DNA from: Metabacillus endolithicus
GTDB taxonomy: Bacteria; Bacillota; Bacilli; Bacillales; Bacillaceae
Assembly (NCBI RefSeq): GCF_023078335.1
Contig: NZ_CP095550.1
Span: 248,001-312,000 of the forward strand
Length of the DNA stretch: 64,000 bases
Reading direction: 5' to 3'
Made by a program: the position numbers and the translations under genes. Each line of letters begins with the position of its first letter. Position 1 is the first letter of the stretch. Of this stretch, positions 9,529-18,607 are shown in pieces. Under the pieces are notes generated by a model. The model searched no databases. It was given only the letters and a program-made list of their open reading frames with translations, and was not told the origin of the DNA.

Positions 9529-10164
9529 CTATTTATTTATTGAATTCATTAACTGGAAGAAGTATTCAGGTTTATGAGTCTTATTTAGGTTATACCATGA
9601 ATGTAATGTATCTGGAGCAAATACATCTAATTTTTTCAGTACTTCCATTGCAAATTCCAGAGGAGCTACTCCTGATGCGGTAACTAAATTCGCATCAGAT
9701 ACCGCAGGTCCCAGCTCATAAAACTTTTCTCCTTTATAATTAGGGCAGACCATTTTAATATACTCTAAGTCATTGCTTGTGTGTTTACTAGAATCTAAGT
9801 ACCCCATATTCGCAAGAGCCACAGTTGCACCACAAATTGCAGCAACAATAGTGCCAAGCCTTAAAGCTTGGCCAATTCTTTCCAAGATAGGCTGATGAAT
9901 TTCTTCACTCCAAGTAGTCCCTCCTGGTAAAATTAAAAGATCTTTACTCTCAAGAGTACATTCATCAAGGGAAATATCTGGTTTTATGCTCAGTCCTCCC
10001 ATAGTAGTAATCATTTCTTTATTAGCTCCTACTGTAATTACTTTTAAAGGTGCTAAATCTTTTTTGAAATATCTTCCTGAGTTTAGTTCAGCAATTAAAT
10101 ATCCATATTCCCAGTCCGACATTGTATTAAATACATATAGAAAAACTTTTTTGTTTGCATTCAT
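9529..10164 (-). CDS. DJ-1/PfpI family glutamine-amidotransferase-like protein
   Basis: The start is the ATG of MNANKKVFLYVFNT behind TTGGAGTG. 211 residues show the DJ-1/PfpI fold with the nucleophile elbow VAAICGATVALA (Cys) and the nearby LLILPGGTTW. Members act as glyoxalases/deglycases, chaperones or hydrolases; the substrate here is unknown. The upstream WYL regulator, same strand and about 70 bp away, is a frequent partner and probably controls it. Confidence 0.85.
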   Translation of the reverse strand: MNANKKVFLYVFNTMSDWEYGYLIAELNSGRYFKKDLAPLKVITVGANKEMITTMGGLSIKPDISLDECTLESKDLLILPGGTTWSEEIHQPILERIGQALRLGTIVAAICGATVALANMGYLDSSKHTSNDLEYIKMVCPNYKGEKFYELGPAVSDANLVTASGVAPLEFAMEVLKKLDVFAPDTLHSWYNLNKTHKPEYFFQLMNSINK

Positions 10165-10202
10165 TAACACTCCAATCACAATTGATATAGCTATTATAAT
10201 AA

Positions 10203-10233
10203 AACTTCCCTGACAGTTAACGTCAGGGAAGTT
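10203..10233 (-). terminator. Strong hairpin between the regulator and DJ-1 genes
   Basis: AACTTCCCTGAC pairs perfectly with GTCAGGGAAGTT around AGTTAAC. On the minus strand it is followed by TTTTATT. It sits right after the regulator stop, so it should end or attenuate that transcript. Confidence 0.75.
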
Positions 10234-10234
10234 A

Positions 10235-11197
10235 TTATACTTGATGAAATTTTATTAATTCCGACAGAACTTCAATAAGTCTTTTCTTAAGACTTATTGG
10301 CTCAATAACTTTAATAGATTTATTGTACGGTAAAAGTAAATAAGGTACATATGTATGTATCATATCTTTTTCAAGAAGAAAAACTGCTTGATTTGAAGTC
10401 CGTTCTTGTAAATAATGTCCTAAAAACCAATGTTGGCAAATATCATCCAACGCCCTTGTATTTCCATTAATAATTAAAGAAATAATCTCTTCCTTATGTT
10501 CTATAGTTGGAAGGAGGTTTTTCATAAAAAAATCACGTGCTGAAAAATGTTCTGGCCGGTTAAACTTATTTTCGAATAGCATTAGAGTTTCAATTCGATC
10601 TACTCTAAAACTTCGAATATCATTCCTAAGATGACAAAATCCAATCACATACCACTTATTATTCCAATAAATAATTCTGTACGGATCAACCAATCTATAT
10701 TTTGATTTCTCTTCGCCACCTTTATCGTATTGAATTTTCACAGTGTATCCGTCAGCTACGGCCTTCTCCAACTCCCTCAAGAAAGGTTCCTTGGAAAGGG
10801 AACTTATTCGACTTATTACTTCAAGACTGGTTAAATGTTGGTTTACCCTTGTTTCCTGCCCTTGATTTGAATAGTTGCTTAGCTTTGAAATAAACCTCAT
10901 TTAGTGCTTCAGTACCATAATATCCGGCTTCTTCTGCAAAAACAGCAGCATGATATAGTGAGGTTTGCTCTTCCAAATCAAAAAATAGAGCACTTCAATA
11001 AAATTGTTCAATAAAGTGTATCCACCGTTATGTCCTGGTTCTGAAATTATAGGTACGCCACTTGTTGAAAGTGTATCAATATAACGATACACAGTCCTTA
11101 TATTCATCTCTAACTTTTCTGAAATTTGTTTTGCAGTAATTTTTTCACCTGGACTAAGCATCCATAGAATGGCTAGTATATTGTCAATTTTAGGCAT
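10235..11197 (-). pseudogene. WYL-domain transcriptional regulator (YafY-like), frameshifted
   Basis: The N-terminal frame (10901-11197) is an HTH_11 domain: MPKIDNILAILWMLSPGEKI with NIRTVYRYIDTLSTSGVP. The C-terminal frame (10235-10900) is the WYL ligand-binding part, with YRIIYWNNKWYVIGFCHLR and IRSFRVDRIE. Between them a third frame carries LFFDLEEQTSLYHAAVFAEE, so at least two indels lie between about 10895 and 11010. The intact protein would be about 315 residues and bind DNA as a dimer. Confidence 0.85.
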
Positions 11198-11244
11198 ATA
11201 ATTCCACCTCTATCTGGAATTTATTTTCTACTATATTTTTTTGA

Positions 11245-11435
11245 TTTTTAGTATAACCCATCAACTGTTCCCTTCTATATGGAGGCACTAGACATTTTGT
11301 AATTTCACAAATTTGATTTACAGTCACATTTCCTTCCTTATATAGCTTCACCGCAAAATTTATTCCAGCTTTTATGATATTTTTTTATCTGACTTTAAAT
11401 TTCCACCTAGCTTAGGACTGTTTTCTATTTACTCT
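11245..11435 (-). pseudogene. Remnant of a serine recombinase (resolvase) C-terminus
   Basis: The minus strand reads KAGINFAVKLYKEGNVTVNQ then ICEITKC, resembling the helix-turn-helix end of resolvase/invertase proteins. A frame-shifted LGGNLKSDKKI lies just upstream. No catalytic domain remains. The assignment is by motif memory and moderate at best. Confidence 0.4.
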
Positions 11436-11564
11436 CATTGAAACAGCTCATTATGTCACAACTGGCGAAGTAAGCTACTCGCTTTCCTTAACTTTGTATA
11501 CTAACCACTCTATATTAACATATTTATCCAATCCAATTTTGAATAAATATGTACATGTGCAATC

Positions 11565-11610
11565 AAAAAGCGCAATTCTATTCAAGAATTACGCTTCGGT
11601 TGTTGAAGAT
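11565..11610 (+). repeat. Array hairpin repeat
   Basis: Stem AAGCGCAATTCT / AGAATTACGCTT with tail CGGTTGTTGAAGAT. It ends 13 bp before the next minus-strand stop. Confidence 0.8.
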
Positions 11611-11622
11611 TGTTATATATAT

Positions 11623-12183
11623 TTATCTCTTTATCGCATCTACTATTAAAGATGGGAAAACCAGTTTATCTCCTTGATTTCGTGGGTCATATTTTTTGGA
11701 ACGAAAAATTACCCCTTTAGATCCATCCCAATCATTATAATGAAAGATACCATTCTCATCACAATATTCAAGTAAGTTAGCCTCAAACCCTGCTGATTCA
11801 AACATTTTAGATAGAGTTTTATAGTTATGTATGATTTTATGACTAGCAGCTGGATGATCTTTTGGACCAGGTCCACCTACCTTAACTATATTTTGATACT
11901 CAACATCAGGAAAAAATCCATCTGGAACTGCACATCGAATATATCCACCTGTTTTCAAATACCTATAGCAAAGTTTTGCTGCATTAATTCCTTCTTCATG
12001 GGTAAGATGCTCCCAAACATGTTCAGCAAGAATAGCCGATAAAGAGTTTTCATTGTAACTTTCTTCCCATGTGGAATTGTCTAATAAATTCAGCTCGTTT
12101 TCCTAAGTGTGTATCCAACCAGGATTATTATTGTATTCACCCGCGCCAAGAACAATTTTAAATTCTTTTTCTTGTAAAACCAT
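11623..12183 (-). pseudogene. SAM-dependent methyltransferase interrupted by an amber codon
   Basis: Translation from the ATG at 12183 (behind AGGAGGATATAAAGTC) gives MVLQEKEFKIVLGAGEYNNN, then NPGWIHT, then TAG at 12103-12105. The frame continues unbroken with ILAEHVWEHLTHEEGINAAK and the body to 11623. A CAG-to-TAG change would explain it. The predicted-methyltransferase signature includes GYIRCAVPDGFFPD. The intact length would be 186 residues. Confidence 0.8.
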
Positions 12184-12267
12184 GACTTTATATCCTCCTA
12201 AAAATTATATCTTCGTCTTAAAAACATTTTAGAATAAAAAGAGAATATTTGCTTTTCATTAATTTTA

Positions 12268-12332
12268 ATGCCCTTTTTAAAAGTAAATTAGCGCAATTCA
12301 TTTTCATGAATTGCGCTTTTATTACTGAAGAA
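12268..12332 (+). repeat. Array hairpin repeat, nearly full length
   Basis: ATGCCCTTTTTAAAAG (left block), perfect stem GCGCAATTCAT / ATGAATTGCGC, tail TTATTACTGAAGAAT. Confidence 0.75.
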
Positions 12333-12398
12333 TCATATCAATAAAACATACATGTATAACAATATTTTAGTCAGCATAAACAAGAATAGAATTTACTT

Positions 12399-12584
12399 TT
12401 AAATTTGGTCAAGTGCTTGGTAAGCTACCTGGTACTTTCCTCCATCGGCAACTTCTGAATGGTACAAGGCCTTAAGGGCATTGTTTTTTTCAAGACCCAT
12501 TTCTGCCTTCAGTTCTTTAAAGCGGGTATGCAGTTCTTTATTTTCCTTAATTAGTTGTTGCATTTGCGATTTTATGTACTTCAA
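12399..12584 (-). CDS. Small coiled-coil protein
   Basis: 61 residues from a TTG start behind AAAGGAGCTAAATAT. The first half is a charged amphipathic helix (MQQLIKENKELHTRFKELKA), likely a coiled coil. The C-terminal half (GGKYQVAYQALDQI) is uncharged. No known family recognised; cytosolic. Confidence 0.55.
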   Translation of the reverse strand: MKYIKSQMQQLIKENKELHTRFKELKAEMGLEKNNALKALYHSEVADGGKYQVAYQALDQI

Positions 12585-12614
12585 AATATTTAGCTCCTTT
12601 TTTAATCTCTGAGT

Positions 12615-13067
12615 TTAGCCTAATTTTTTAACTAGAAATAACCTGTTTAAAAAGATCCCTAAATTGCTCCCGGTCTTCTGCTGTAAAGGCTTTGGTCCCT
12701 TTGTTCGCTTTCCACTTTTTCGAGCCATTGCACTTAAATAGCGGGTTTGCAATAATTGGTCAATATTTTCATTTGTATAACTGAATCCTGTATGGTGGAG
12801 GACAATAATTCCTTTTGCTAAACCTAGCGAAGCAAGACCATAATCTTGCGTCACAATAATATCTCCTTTTTCTACCAACTTCACAATCCGATAATCTGCA
12901 GCATCTGCTCCAGAATCAACATAAATGGTTTCTACTCCTGTTGGCTGTTCTGCATTAGAAAAATGAGAAAAGCTTGTAACAAGGATAACCGGGATTTCAT
13001 AATTCCTTGCTTCAGAAATAATAATCTCTTTCACAGGACAAGCATCTGCATCCACATAAATTTTCAT
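12615..13067 (-). CDS. YaiI/YqxD (UPF0178) family protein, C-terminus frameshifted
   Basis: The start is the ATG of [17 protein letters not shown], behind [24 protein letters not shown] and [15 protein letters not shown] mark this NYN/PIN-like family, thought to bind nucleic acid with conserved acidic residues. After KRTKGPK the annotated frame goes astray. One missing G near 12690 would restore [20 protein letters not shown] and a stop at 12628. The gene is essentially intact apart from the last 20 residues. Confidence 0.85.
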   Translation of the reverse strand: MKIYVDADACPVKEIIISEARNYEIPVILVTSFSHFSNAEQPTGVETIYVDSGADAADYRIVKLVEKGDIIVTQDYGLASLGLAKGIIVLHHTGFSYTNENIDQLLQTRYLSAMARKSGKRTKGPKPLQQKTGSNLGIFLNRLFLVKKLG

Positions 13068-13262
13068 TTTTCTTCCTCCTTTCAAGAAGTTCGACTTAGT
13101 ATTTAACTGAATCTTTTTCAACTATAAAAGGGACTGGTGACTTTTATATAATACTTTAAAGGATTTCTTCTGTTATATTTTCATCCTCATATTATACATT
13201 ATAGGATTTTGTTGGCAATTGGTCGTCAAAAAAACGCCCAGAAAATAGGTTAGGTGGGGAAT

Positions 13263-13456
13263 ATGGATAATCATAATCCGAAGAGAATGAAATCAATAGA
13301 AAGAAAGCCGTAAATAATGCTACTATTAAATAAAAAGGCAGTTATTTCTCTATTATTAGGATGTATTTCATTAATTTTATCAGTCATAAGCTTGATAGGA
13401 TACCTATTGCTATTGTAGGTTTTATTGTAAGTTATTTTAGTTTAAGGCTCTGTTAA
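13263..13456 (+). pseudogene. DUF4190-like membrane protein remnant
   Basis: From ATG 13263 (behind AGGTGGGGAAT) the frame reads MDNHNPKRMKSIERKP, a TAA, then NKKAVISLLLGCISLILSVI. A one-base shift near 13400 leads to IPIAIVGFIVSYFSLR. The two hydrophobic stretches resemble the paired membrane segments of DUF4190 proteins. Nonsense and frameshift lesions are both present. Confidence 0.5.
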
Positions 13457-13485
13457 ACTTTAATGTTGATTTTTGATATATTAGA

Positions 13486-13512
13486 GGGAAACGCCAGAAA
13501 TGGTGTTTCCCC
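13486..13512 (-). terminator. Intrinsic terminator for the DUF3885 gene
   Basis: GGGAAACGCC pairs with GGTGTTTCCC around AGAAAT, 12 bp past the minus-strand stop. It is independent of the array repeat. Confidence 0.65.
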
Positions 13513-13523
13513 TTCTTCATAAT

Positions 13524-14162
13524 TCAATTAAAAACCTTGTCAATTTCAGGTTTGTCATAATCCAAAATCCACTCATTAAATATTTCATACATATCTCTTA
13601 TTGTTTCAGGTGAAGTTGCCAATAAATCACAACCCCTGTCATCGTAAACGTGAAAGATAGTTTTTTTGTTAATATTTATGAAATAAACCCGATGATAAAT
13701 ACTTGGTTTTAAACCTAAATCCTGATTACATAATGATTTTAACAAAGGTTTGAATTTAAATTCAGTGGTTTTACACTTTAGAGTAAATCTATGTGTTCTA
13801 TATGTTCCTTCATCGTCATCTTCTGGGAAAATATATGGCATCATTAGATGTTTTAACCTATACAAATGCGATTTCTCAACATAAGGTGAAAAGTTCTTTA
13901 ATTCACGTTTAATATTTTTTCCTTTATCAAAATCATTTACATCTATCACTACAAATATATCATCCGTAGGAGAGTGTATTGCTTCAAATAAAGTAATCGC
14001 TCTTTTATAACACCCCAATACATATGGGTTGTTGGGATAATCGTATTCCCTTTTCCACTCTACACCAAGTTCAAACCGTATACCAATATCCCAACTATAA
14101 AACAAAGGTGGTTTTAGCTCTAAATTGGGGAATGTTTCTTGCATAAATTCTTTTAAATTCAT
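13524..14162 (-). CDS. DUF3885 protein
   Basis: 212 residues. PPLFYSWDIGIRFELGVEW and CYKRAITLFEAIHSPTDDIF are the recognisable DUF3885 core, common in Bacillus. The protein is acidic and cytosolic with no signal peptide. No activity is established; such genes often sit in accessory islands as single units. Confidence 0.85.
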   Translation of the reverse strand: MNLKEFMQETFPNLELKPPLFYSWDIGIRFELGVEWKREYDYPNNPYVLGCYKRAITLFEAIHSPTDDIFVVIDVNDFDKGKNIKRELKNFSPYVEKSHLYRLKHLMMPYIFPEDDDEGTYRTHRFTLKCKTTEFKFKPLLKSLCNQDLGLKPSIYHRVYFININKKTIFHVYDDRGCDLLATSPETIRDMYEIFNEWILDYDKPEIDKVFN

Positions 14163-14375
14163 TCCAACACCTCATAAAATTCAATCTGCATATCAGACAA
14201 ATAACCAAGGACTATACATTAAATTTTGACAAACGCAAACTATCATAAGTATTCGTCATTTCAAATACTGGTTTTCTAATCTGAAATAATTTCCATTTGA
14301 CCAAAAGTTTATATTATGAATCAAATTTTTCTTTAGGTATGTTATAATTATCTCCGAATTGCTTTACATTCATTA

Positions 14376-14435
14376 GATCCTATACTAAAAAAAGCGCAAA
14401 TGTAATTATACATTCGCGCTTCGTTTGTGGAAGAT
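14376..14435 (+). repeat. Array hairpin repeat
   Basis: Stem AAAGCGCAAATGT / ACATTCGCGCTT, tail CGTTTGTGGAAGAT, 12 bp before the next minus-strand stop. Confidence 0.8.
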
Positions 14436-14446
14436 CACATTATGTC

Positions 14447-14893
14447 TTAATTTTCACCAATAACTAACATATCATTCTCATCGAATTCCCAATTCTCTCC
14501 ATAGGCAACTTCCCAATAGTATCCATTAGGGTCTTGGAAATAGCCACTATAACCACCCCAAAATACAGTTTGTGGCTCCTTTATAACTTTAGCTCCAGCT
14601 TTTTTAGCTAAGGTAAATACCTCATCAACTTCTTCTATTGAATTTCCGTTAAAGCCAAGCGTGATTCCTCCAAATCCACTTCCTAATTCTGGAGGTTTTT
14701 CTGTACTAATATCTTTTACTAATCGATCGATTGGAAACAATAAAATTTTTGTTCCTGAATTATTAAAGAAAATAACGTCAGGATTTGATTCATCTCCATA
14801 TACTAAGACTTTAAATCCTAGTCCTTCACGATAGAAATGAAGTGATTCTATCATATCCTTTACGCCCAATGTAATTAAATTTAAACGATTCAT
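14447..14893 (-). CDS. VOC-family (glyoxalase/bleomycin-resistance fold) protein
   Basis: 148 residues with paired beta-alpha-beta-beta-beta modules: LNLITLGVKDMIESLHFYRE at the start and GGYSGYFQDPNGYYWEVAY near the end. Glu in YYWEV is a likely metal ligand; the usual N-terminal His is not evident. The family covers isomerases, dioxygenases and antibiotic-binding proteins, so the substrate cannot be assigned. Confidence 0.88.
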   Translation of the reverse strand: MNRLNLITLGVKDMIESLHFYREGLGFKVLVYGDESNPDVIFFNNSGTKILLFPIDRLVKDISTEKPPELGSGFGGITLGFNGNSIEEVDEVFTLAKKAGAKVIKEPQTVFWGGYSGYFQDPNGYYWEVAYGENWEFDENDMLVIGEN

Positions 14894-14990
14894 CTCTTCT
14901 CTCCTTTAATAATTATTTACAATTTCTACTCTCTTAAAATTCATAATATATATCTTCTATCTTTCTCAAGATATACCTTCTATCACTTTT

Positions 14991-15050
14991 CCATTAAACG
15001 TAAATAAGCACCTTTCTTTGTTCCAGAAAGATGGTTTTATTGTTGAAGAT
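14991..15050 (+). repeat. Array hairpin repeat
   Basis: CCATTAAACGTAAATAAGC, CTTTCTTTGTTCCAGAAAG and a perfect tail ATTGTTGAAGAT; the GCGC word has changed to ATGG. Confidence 0.75.
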
Positions 15051-15062
15051 ATTCTCAAAATT

Positions 15063-15340
15063 TTAAACACCAAATATAACAGTACCTCCGATCATATAGA
15101 CAAAAGGAAATAATAATAAAAGTAAGTTTACTATTATAAAGCCCCCATTGTTAAAGTGTTCTTTTGGATTTGGTACGCCTTAACAGCAAAAAACAGACCG
15201 ATGGAACAAAAAACTAGAGGGGAAAATATCGGTAAGCCTTGTATCTTTTCAACCACAATAAAGTTCAAAAAGAAATTCGTGATAAATATAAGAGGAATCA
15301 AGAACAGAAAATACGCCAAAATAATAAAATACTTTTGCAT
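15063..15340 (-). pseudogene. Small membrane protein, frameshifted
   Basis: The open frame 15134-15340 gives MQKYFIILAYFLFLIPLIFI with two membrane segments and KIQGLPIFSPLVFCSIGLFF. Beyond its stop other frames carry FIIVNLLLLLFPF and then VYMIGGTVIFGV up to a stop at 15063. Two single-base changes would give a 91-residue, three-segment protein. Function unknown. Confidence 0.5.
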
Positions 15341-15420
15341 CGAAAAACCCCTTTGATAAATAGCATTACATAAATACTAACATATGAAAGATCTAAGATT
15401 CTCTTTTTAAATGAATTACT

Positions 15421-15481
15421 TTTGCCTTTGATATAAAAAGAACGCAAATGTTAATACACATTAGCGCTTTTTGCGGAAGAT
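15421..15481 (+). repeat. Array hairpin repeat
   Basis: Left block TTTGCCTTTGATATAAAAAG, stem AACGCAAATGT / ACACATTAGCGCTT, tail TTTGCGGAAGAT. Confidence 0.7.
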
Positions 15482-15524
15482 AAGATTGAACTAAAGTCCC
15501 CGTTAGTTGTGTATTTTTTTAATA

Positions 15525-15902
15525 CTAGATAAATATATGACCAGCATTCTCTAAAACTGATTTTGCTTTTTCTATGGAATGCACTTTAATCAACAAGTAA
15601 TCTGTATTAAAAGTAGAAATAGCAAAAATGCTTATATTGTTTTCCGCCAATGGATTAGCTAAAGATGATAATATTCCTGTTAAACTAAAATCTAATACAC
15701 CCTCTACTTTTATACATTTCCAATCATGTTCCACGTCCTTTAGATTACTACCAGGAACATTGGATGTAGGACATACAATTGAGAGTTCTTCATTTGTACG
15801 TGTAATTGAAAAGAATTCGCCTTTGCCTGCCCAAGATGGTATCTCTTCTGTTGTTTGTAATTTCACAACAGAGAATACCGTTTCCAATATGACTAAATTC
15901 AT
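15525..15902 (-). CDS. ACT-domain protein
   Basis: 125 residues behind AGGGGGCGATAAAT. GVLDFSLTGILSSLANPLAE is an ACT-like amino-acid-binding segment, followed by ISIFAISTFNTDYLLIKVHS. It matches the short stand-alone ACT proteins of COG3603 type, probably small-ligand sensors or regulators. It lies back to back with the GNAT gene starting at 16068. Confidence 0.8.
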   Translation of the reverse strand: MNLVILETVFSVVKLQTTEEIPSWAGKGEFFSITRTNEELSIVCPTSNVPGSNLKDVEHDWKCIKVEGVLDFSLTGILSSLANPLAENNISIFAISTFNTDYLLIKVHSIEKAKSVLENAGHIFI

Positions 15903-16067
15903 ATTTATCGCCCCCTAATTAAAAACGGATACTCCGCTGCTTTTTTGCAACATCGCACCTGCTAATTCAGTAAAAAAATTAAAACTCATCCTATTATTGT
16001 ATAATTTTACATTTTAGTGTAAATTTATACAATAGGTATTAAATAGGAAAGGGAGAGAAAATCAATA

Positions 16068-16511
16068 ATGTCCTTAATAATCAGATGTGTAGAAAAAGAT
16101 GATATGAACCAATTGACCGATTTAATGAATCATTATATCGTTGATTTTTATGAAAGACCCAAACCTCCTATTAAAAACATACATAATTTAATTGACACGT
16201 TAATAGAAAAAAATAGAGGTATTCAATTCGTAGCTGAAAAAGATGGTAACCTTCTCGGCTTTGCAACATTATATTTTAGTTTTAGTACAACGAAAGCTGA
16301 TAAAATAACTGTAATGAATGATTTATTTGTAGTTGAGATCGCAAGAGGAACAGGGGTAGCACAAGAACTGTTTAAACAATGCGAAAAATATACAAAAGAA
16401 AATGAGTATGCACATATGGGGTGGGTAACTGCAACTGATAATTACCGTGCCCAAAGATTTTATGAAAAGATGGGTGGTTCTCTTGGAAGTTGGATGAACT
16501 ATTCAATATAA
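16068..16511 (+). CDS. GNAT-family N-acetyltransferase
   Basis: 147 residues behind AAAGGGAGAG. Acetyl-CoA-binding motif A is visible as VMNDLFVVEIARGTGVAQEL, and motif B as ATDNYRAQRFYEKMGG. It acetylates an unknown amine with acetyl-CoA. It is one of the few plus-strand genes of the array and has its own terminator. Confidence 0.88.
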   Translation: MSLIIRCVEKDDMNQLTDLMNHYIVDFYERPKPPIKNIHNLIDTLIEKNRGIQFVAEKDGNLLGFATLYFSFSTTKADKITVMNDLFVVEIARGTGVAQELFKQCEKYTKENEYAHMGWVTATDNYRAQRFYEKMGGSLGSWMNYSI

Positions 16512-16529
16512 CCAAAAACGCCTTTTTGG

Positions 16530-16560
16530 AAAGACCTCTAAATTGGAGGTCTTTATTTTT
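16530..16560 (+). terminator. Intrinsic terminator of the GNAT gene
   Basis: AAGACCTC-TAAATT-GGAGGTCTT followed by TATTTTTAT, 19 bp past the plus-strand stop and separate from the array repeat at 16640. Confidence 0.8.
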
Positions 16561-16639
16561 ATGCTTTTGTCTTTTCATAATTTTTATTTCTTTATCTCTT
16601 TTATTCCAATACTCGCTTATGTTAGTAAAATGAAATTTG

Positions 16640-16715
16640 CCATTGTTGAACAATCGCACTTTCTTACATAAAAAAGACACGAATGTTGCACATTTGCGCT
16701 TTGATTGCTGAAGAT
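16640..16715 (+). repeat. Array hairpin repeat, full length
   Basis: The left end CATTGTTGAACAATCGCAC and right end GCGCTTTGATTGCTGAAGAT flank the stem CGAATGTTGCACATTTGCG. One of the best-preserved left ends. Confidence 0.8.
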
Positions 16716-16719
16716 AAAT

Positions 16720-17289
16720 CTAAAAGAACTTCTTTTTTAGTAGTCCCCATTCACTTTCTATAATACTGTAAAACACTGAATTTCGATAAGTACCGTCTCT
16801 TCTAATCATGTGGTTTCTTAAAGTTCCCTCTTTTGTTGCACCGATCCCTTCAATAGCTCTTTGAGATCGAATGTTTTGTTCATCTGTTTTAAATTGTACG
16901 CGAATAGTTCCTAGACTTTCAAAACAATATCGTAATAATAGAAATTTACACTCTTTGTTTACGCTTGTTCCCCAGACTGAGGGAGTCAACCAAGTCCATC
17001 CTATTTCTACTGTTTTGTTTGAAGTTGATATATTTAAAAAACGTGTGGTACCAATAATTTTGCTTGTCTCTTTTTCTATGATAACAAATGGATATTCAGA
17101 ACCATTCTCCTTATTATTCAAAGCTGATTCTATAAAAACCTTCATATCATCAAACGTAGAAACTACGCTTGGTAAGTAGGTCCATATATTCCGATCACTA
17201 CCGATTTCATATAATCCTTGCACATGACCTTTACACATAGGTACTAATTTGACATGTTTGCCTTCTAATTCTTCAAGTATAATATTCAT
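16720..17289 (-). CDS. RimJ/RimL-type GNAT acetyltransferase
   Basis: 189 residues. The N-terminal LEGKHVKLVPMCKGHVQGLY and the central FLNISTSNKTVEIGWTWLTP fit the RimJ/RimL group that acetylates protein N-termini or small amines. VQFKTDEQNIRSQRAIEGIG is the acetyl-CoA side. The stop is five bases from the array repeat. Confidence 0.9.
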   Translation of the reverse strand: MNIILEELEGKHVKLVPMCKGHVQGLYEIGSDRNIWTYLPSVVSTFDDMKVFIESALNNKENGSEYPFVIIEKETSKIIGTTRFLNISTSNKTVEIGWTWLTPSVWGTSVNKECKFLLLRYCFESLGTIRVQFKTDEQNIRSQRAIEGIGATKEGTLRNHMIRRDGTYRNSVFYSIIESEWGLLKKKFF

Positions 17290-17321
17290 TCAAACACCTC
17301 CTGAACTAAATTTCATCATCC

Positions 17322-17374
17322 GTGTTCCACTAAATATAAAACCATTACATAAACGCGCTTCGATAGCTGAAGAT
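17322..17374 (+). repeat. Array repeat with shortened stem
   Basis: GTGTTCCACTAAATATAAAAC, then ACATAAACGCGCTT and tail CGATAGCTGAAGAT. The left stem arm is missing. Confidence 0.6.
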
Positions 17375-17500
17375 CATAACAACAGCCTACTAATGTTCCC
17401 GTGACTTTAAGTACTTTAAATCTGCTTTAATAATCAAACCCATAAAGCTATACCCTGTTTAAGAATCGATCCTTATAAGGTCATAAGGAAATACCAAGTT

Positions 17501-18310
17501 TTACTTTTTCCTACCAATGTATAGCAAGTGAGATGAAATACCTAAGATATAAGGATCTGTTGCTTTTTCTTTAATTAAATCAATAATTTTCTTAACTTCT
17601 TGTTCACCTTTATCTCTCCAATAATTCCAACTATCATTGTTTAAAATGGTTCCTACATTTGAACCTATCAAATCTACAGTTTCAAATCCTTGAGCTTCCA
17701 TAAAAGGATTGATTTCCTCAATATTAAAGTAATATGCACCTGTAAAACGTCCCTCATCAGAGTGATTAAAACATCCTGATTGAGAAAATTTAAGAATGGT
17801 ATCAATATTATTGTTCGGCTTCCAATTCTCAGGTGATAGGAGCGATGTAAGTATGTGTTTAACTCTAGGCATAAAGGCAACAAAAACAATTCCATTCTTT
17901 TTTGTCACTCTATTTAATTCTTTTACTGCCATAATACGGTCATTTTCTTCCTGCAAATGATACATCGGACCAAGCATTAACGATGAGTCAAACTGTTCAT
18001 CTTTTATCATTTTAAGTTCCCTAGCATCAGCTGTATAAAAACCATTAAATTGTCCTTCCAAATCAAGTTCTTTTGCTTTATTTTTTGCAATTCCGACTAA
18101 TTTTGGAGTTAAATCCGTTAATGTTACATTATAGCCATCTTTGGCTAGCTCCATTGAGTATTTTCCTGGTCCTGCACCATTATCAAGCACATATCCCGAT
18201 TTAGGTAAATATTTTTTCATATAGTGCCAATTTACTTGGAATTCAATTGGTTCACGTTCAAGCCTCCCCCACTCATCAAATTGATTATAATAGTTAATTA
18301 TTTCACTCAT
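17501..18310 (-). CDS. Class I SAM-dependent methyltransferase
   Basis: The start is the ATG of MSEIINYYNQFDEWGRLERE, behind AAAAGGTGAAATTG. About 269 residues contain motif I (YVLDNGAGPGKYSMELA), motif II (VTLTDLTP) and DSSLMLGPMYHL. The family methylates small molecules; the acceptor is unknown. Confidence 0.9.
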   Translation of the reverse strand: MSEIINYYNQFDEWGRLEREPIEFQVNWHYMKKYLPKSGYVLDNGAGPGKYSMELAKDGYNVTLTDLTPKLVGIAKNKAKELDLEGQFNGFYTADARELKMIKDEQFDSSLMLGPMYHLQEENDRIMAVKELNRVTKKNGIVFVAFMPRVKHILTSLLSPENWKPNNNIDTILKFSQSGCFNHSDEGRFTGAYYFNIEEINPFMEAQGFETVDLIGSNVGTILNNDSWNYWRDKGEQEVKKIIDLIKEKATDPYILGISSHLLYIGRKK

Positions 18311-18431
18311 CAATTTCACCTTTTCTAAGCTTTTACTTTTAATTCTATAAAAAAGCTAGGAACCCTTCATAAGCTAAGATGCATAGTTAGTTTAATTACG
18401 GGTCTCATTTCCTTGAATGAATTACACCTGT

Positions 18432-18506
18432 GATCTTAAACGATCTGGCCTTTAACAGAAATAAGCGTCTTTCCTTGTTCAAGAAAGGCGCTATTATTGT
18501 TGAAGG
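18432..18506 (+). repeat. Array hairpin repeat, full length
   Basis: The left end GATCTTAAACGATCTGGCCT is followed by GTCTTTCCTTGTTCAAGAAA, GGCGCT and ATTATTGTTGAAGG. Confidence 0.85.
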
Positions 18507-18607
18507 TTAATCCTTCACTATTTAAGCGTACTGCGAAACAATTAAAATCTAGTTTTTGGAATGAAATCACATTTCATGGAATTATCTTATTAAGGGAGCT
18601 GATAAGT

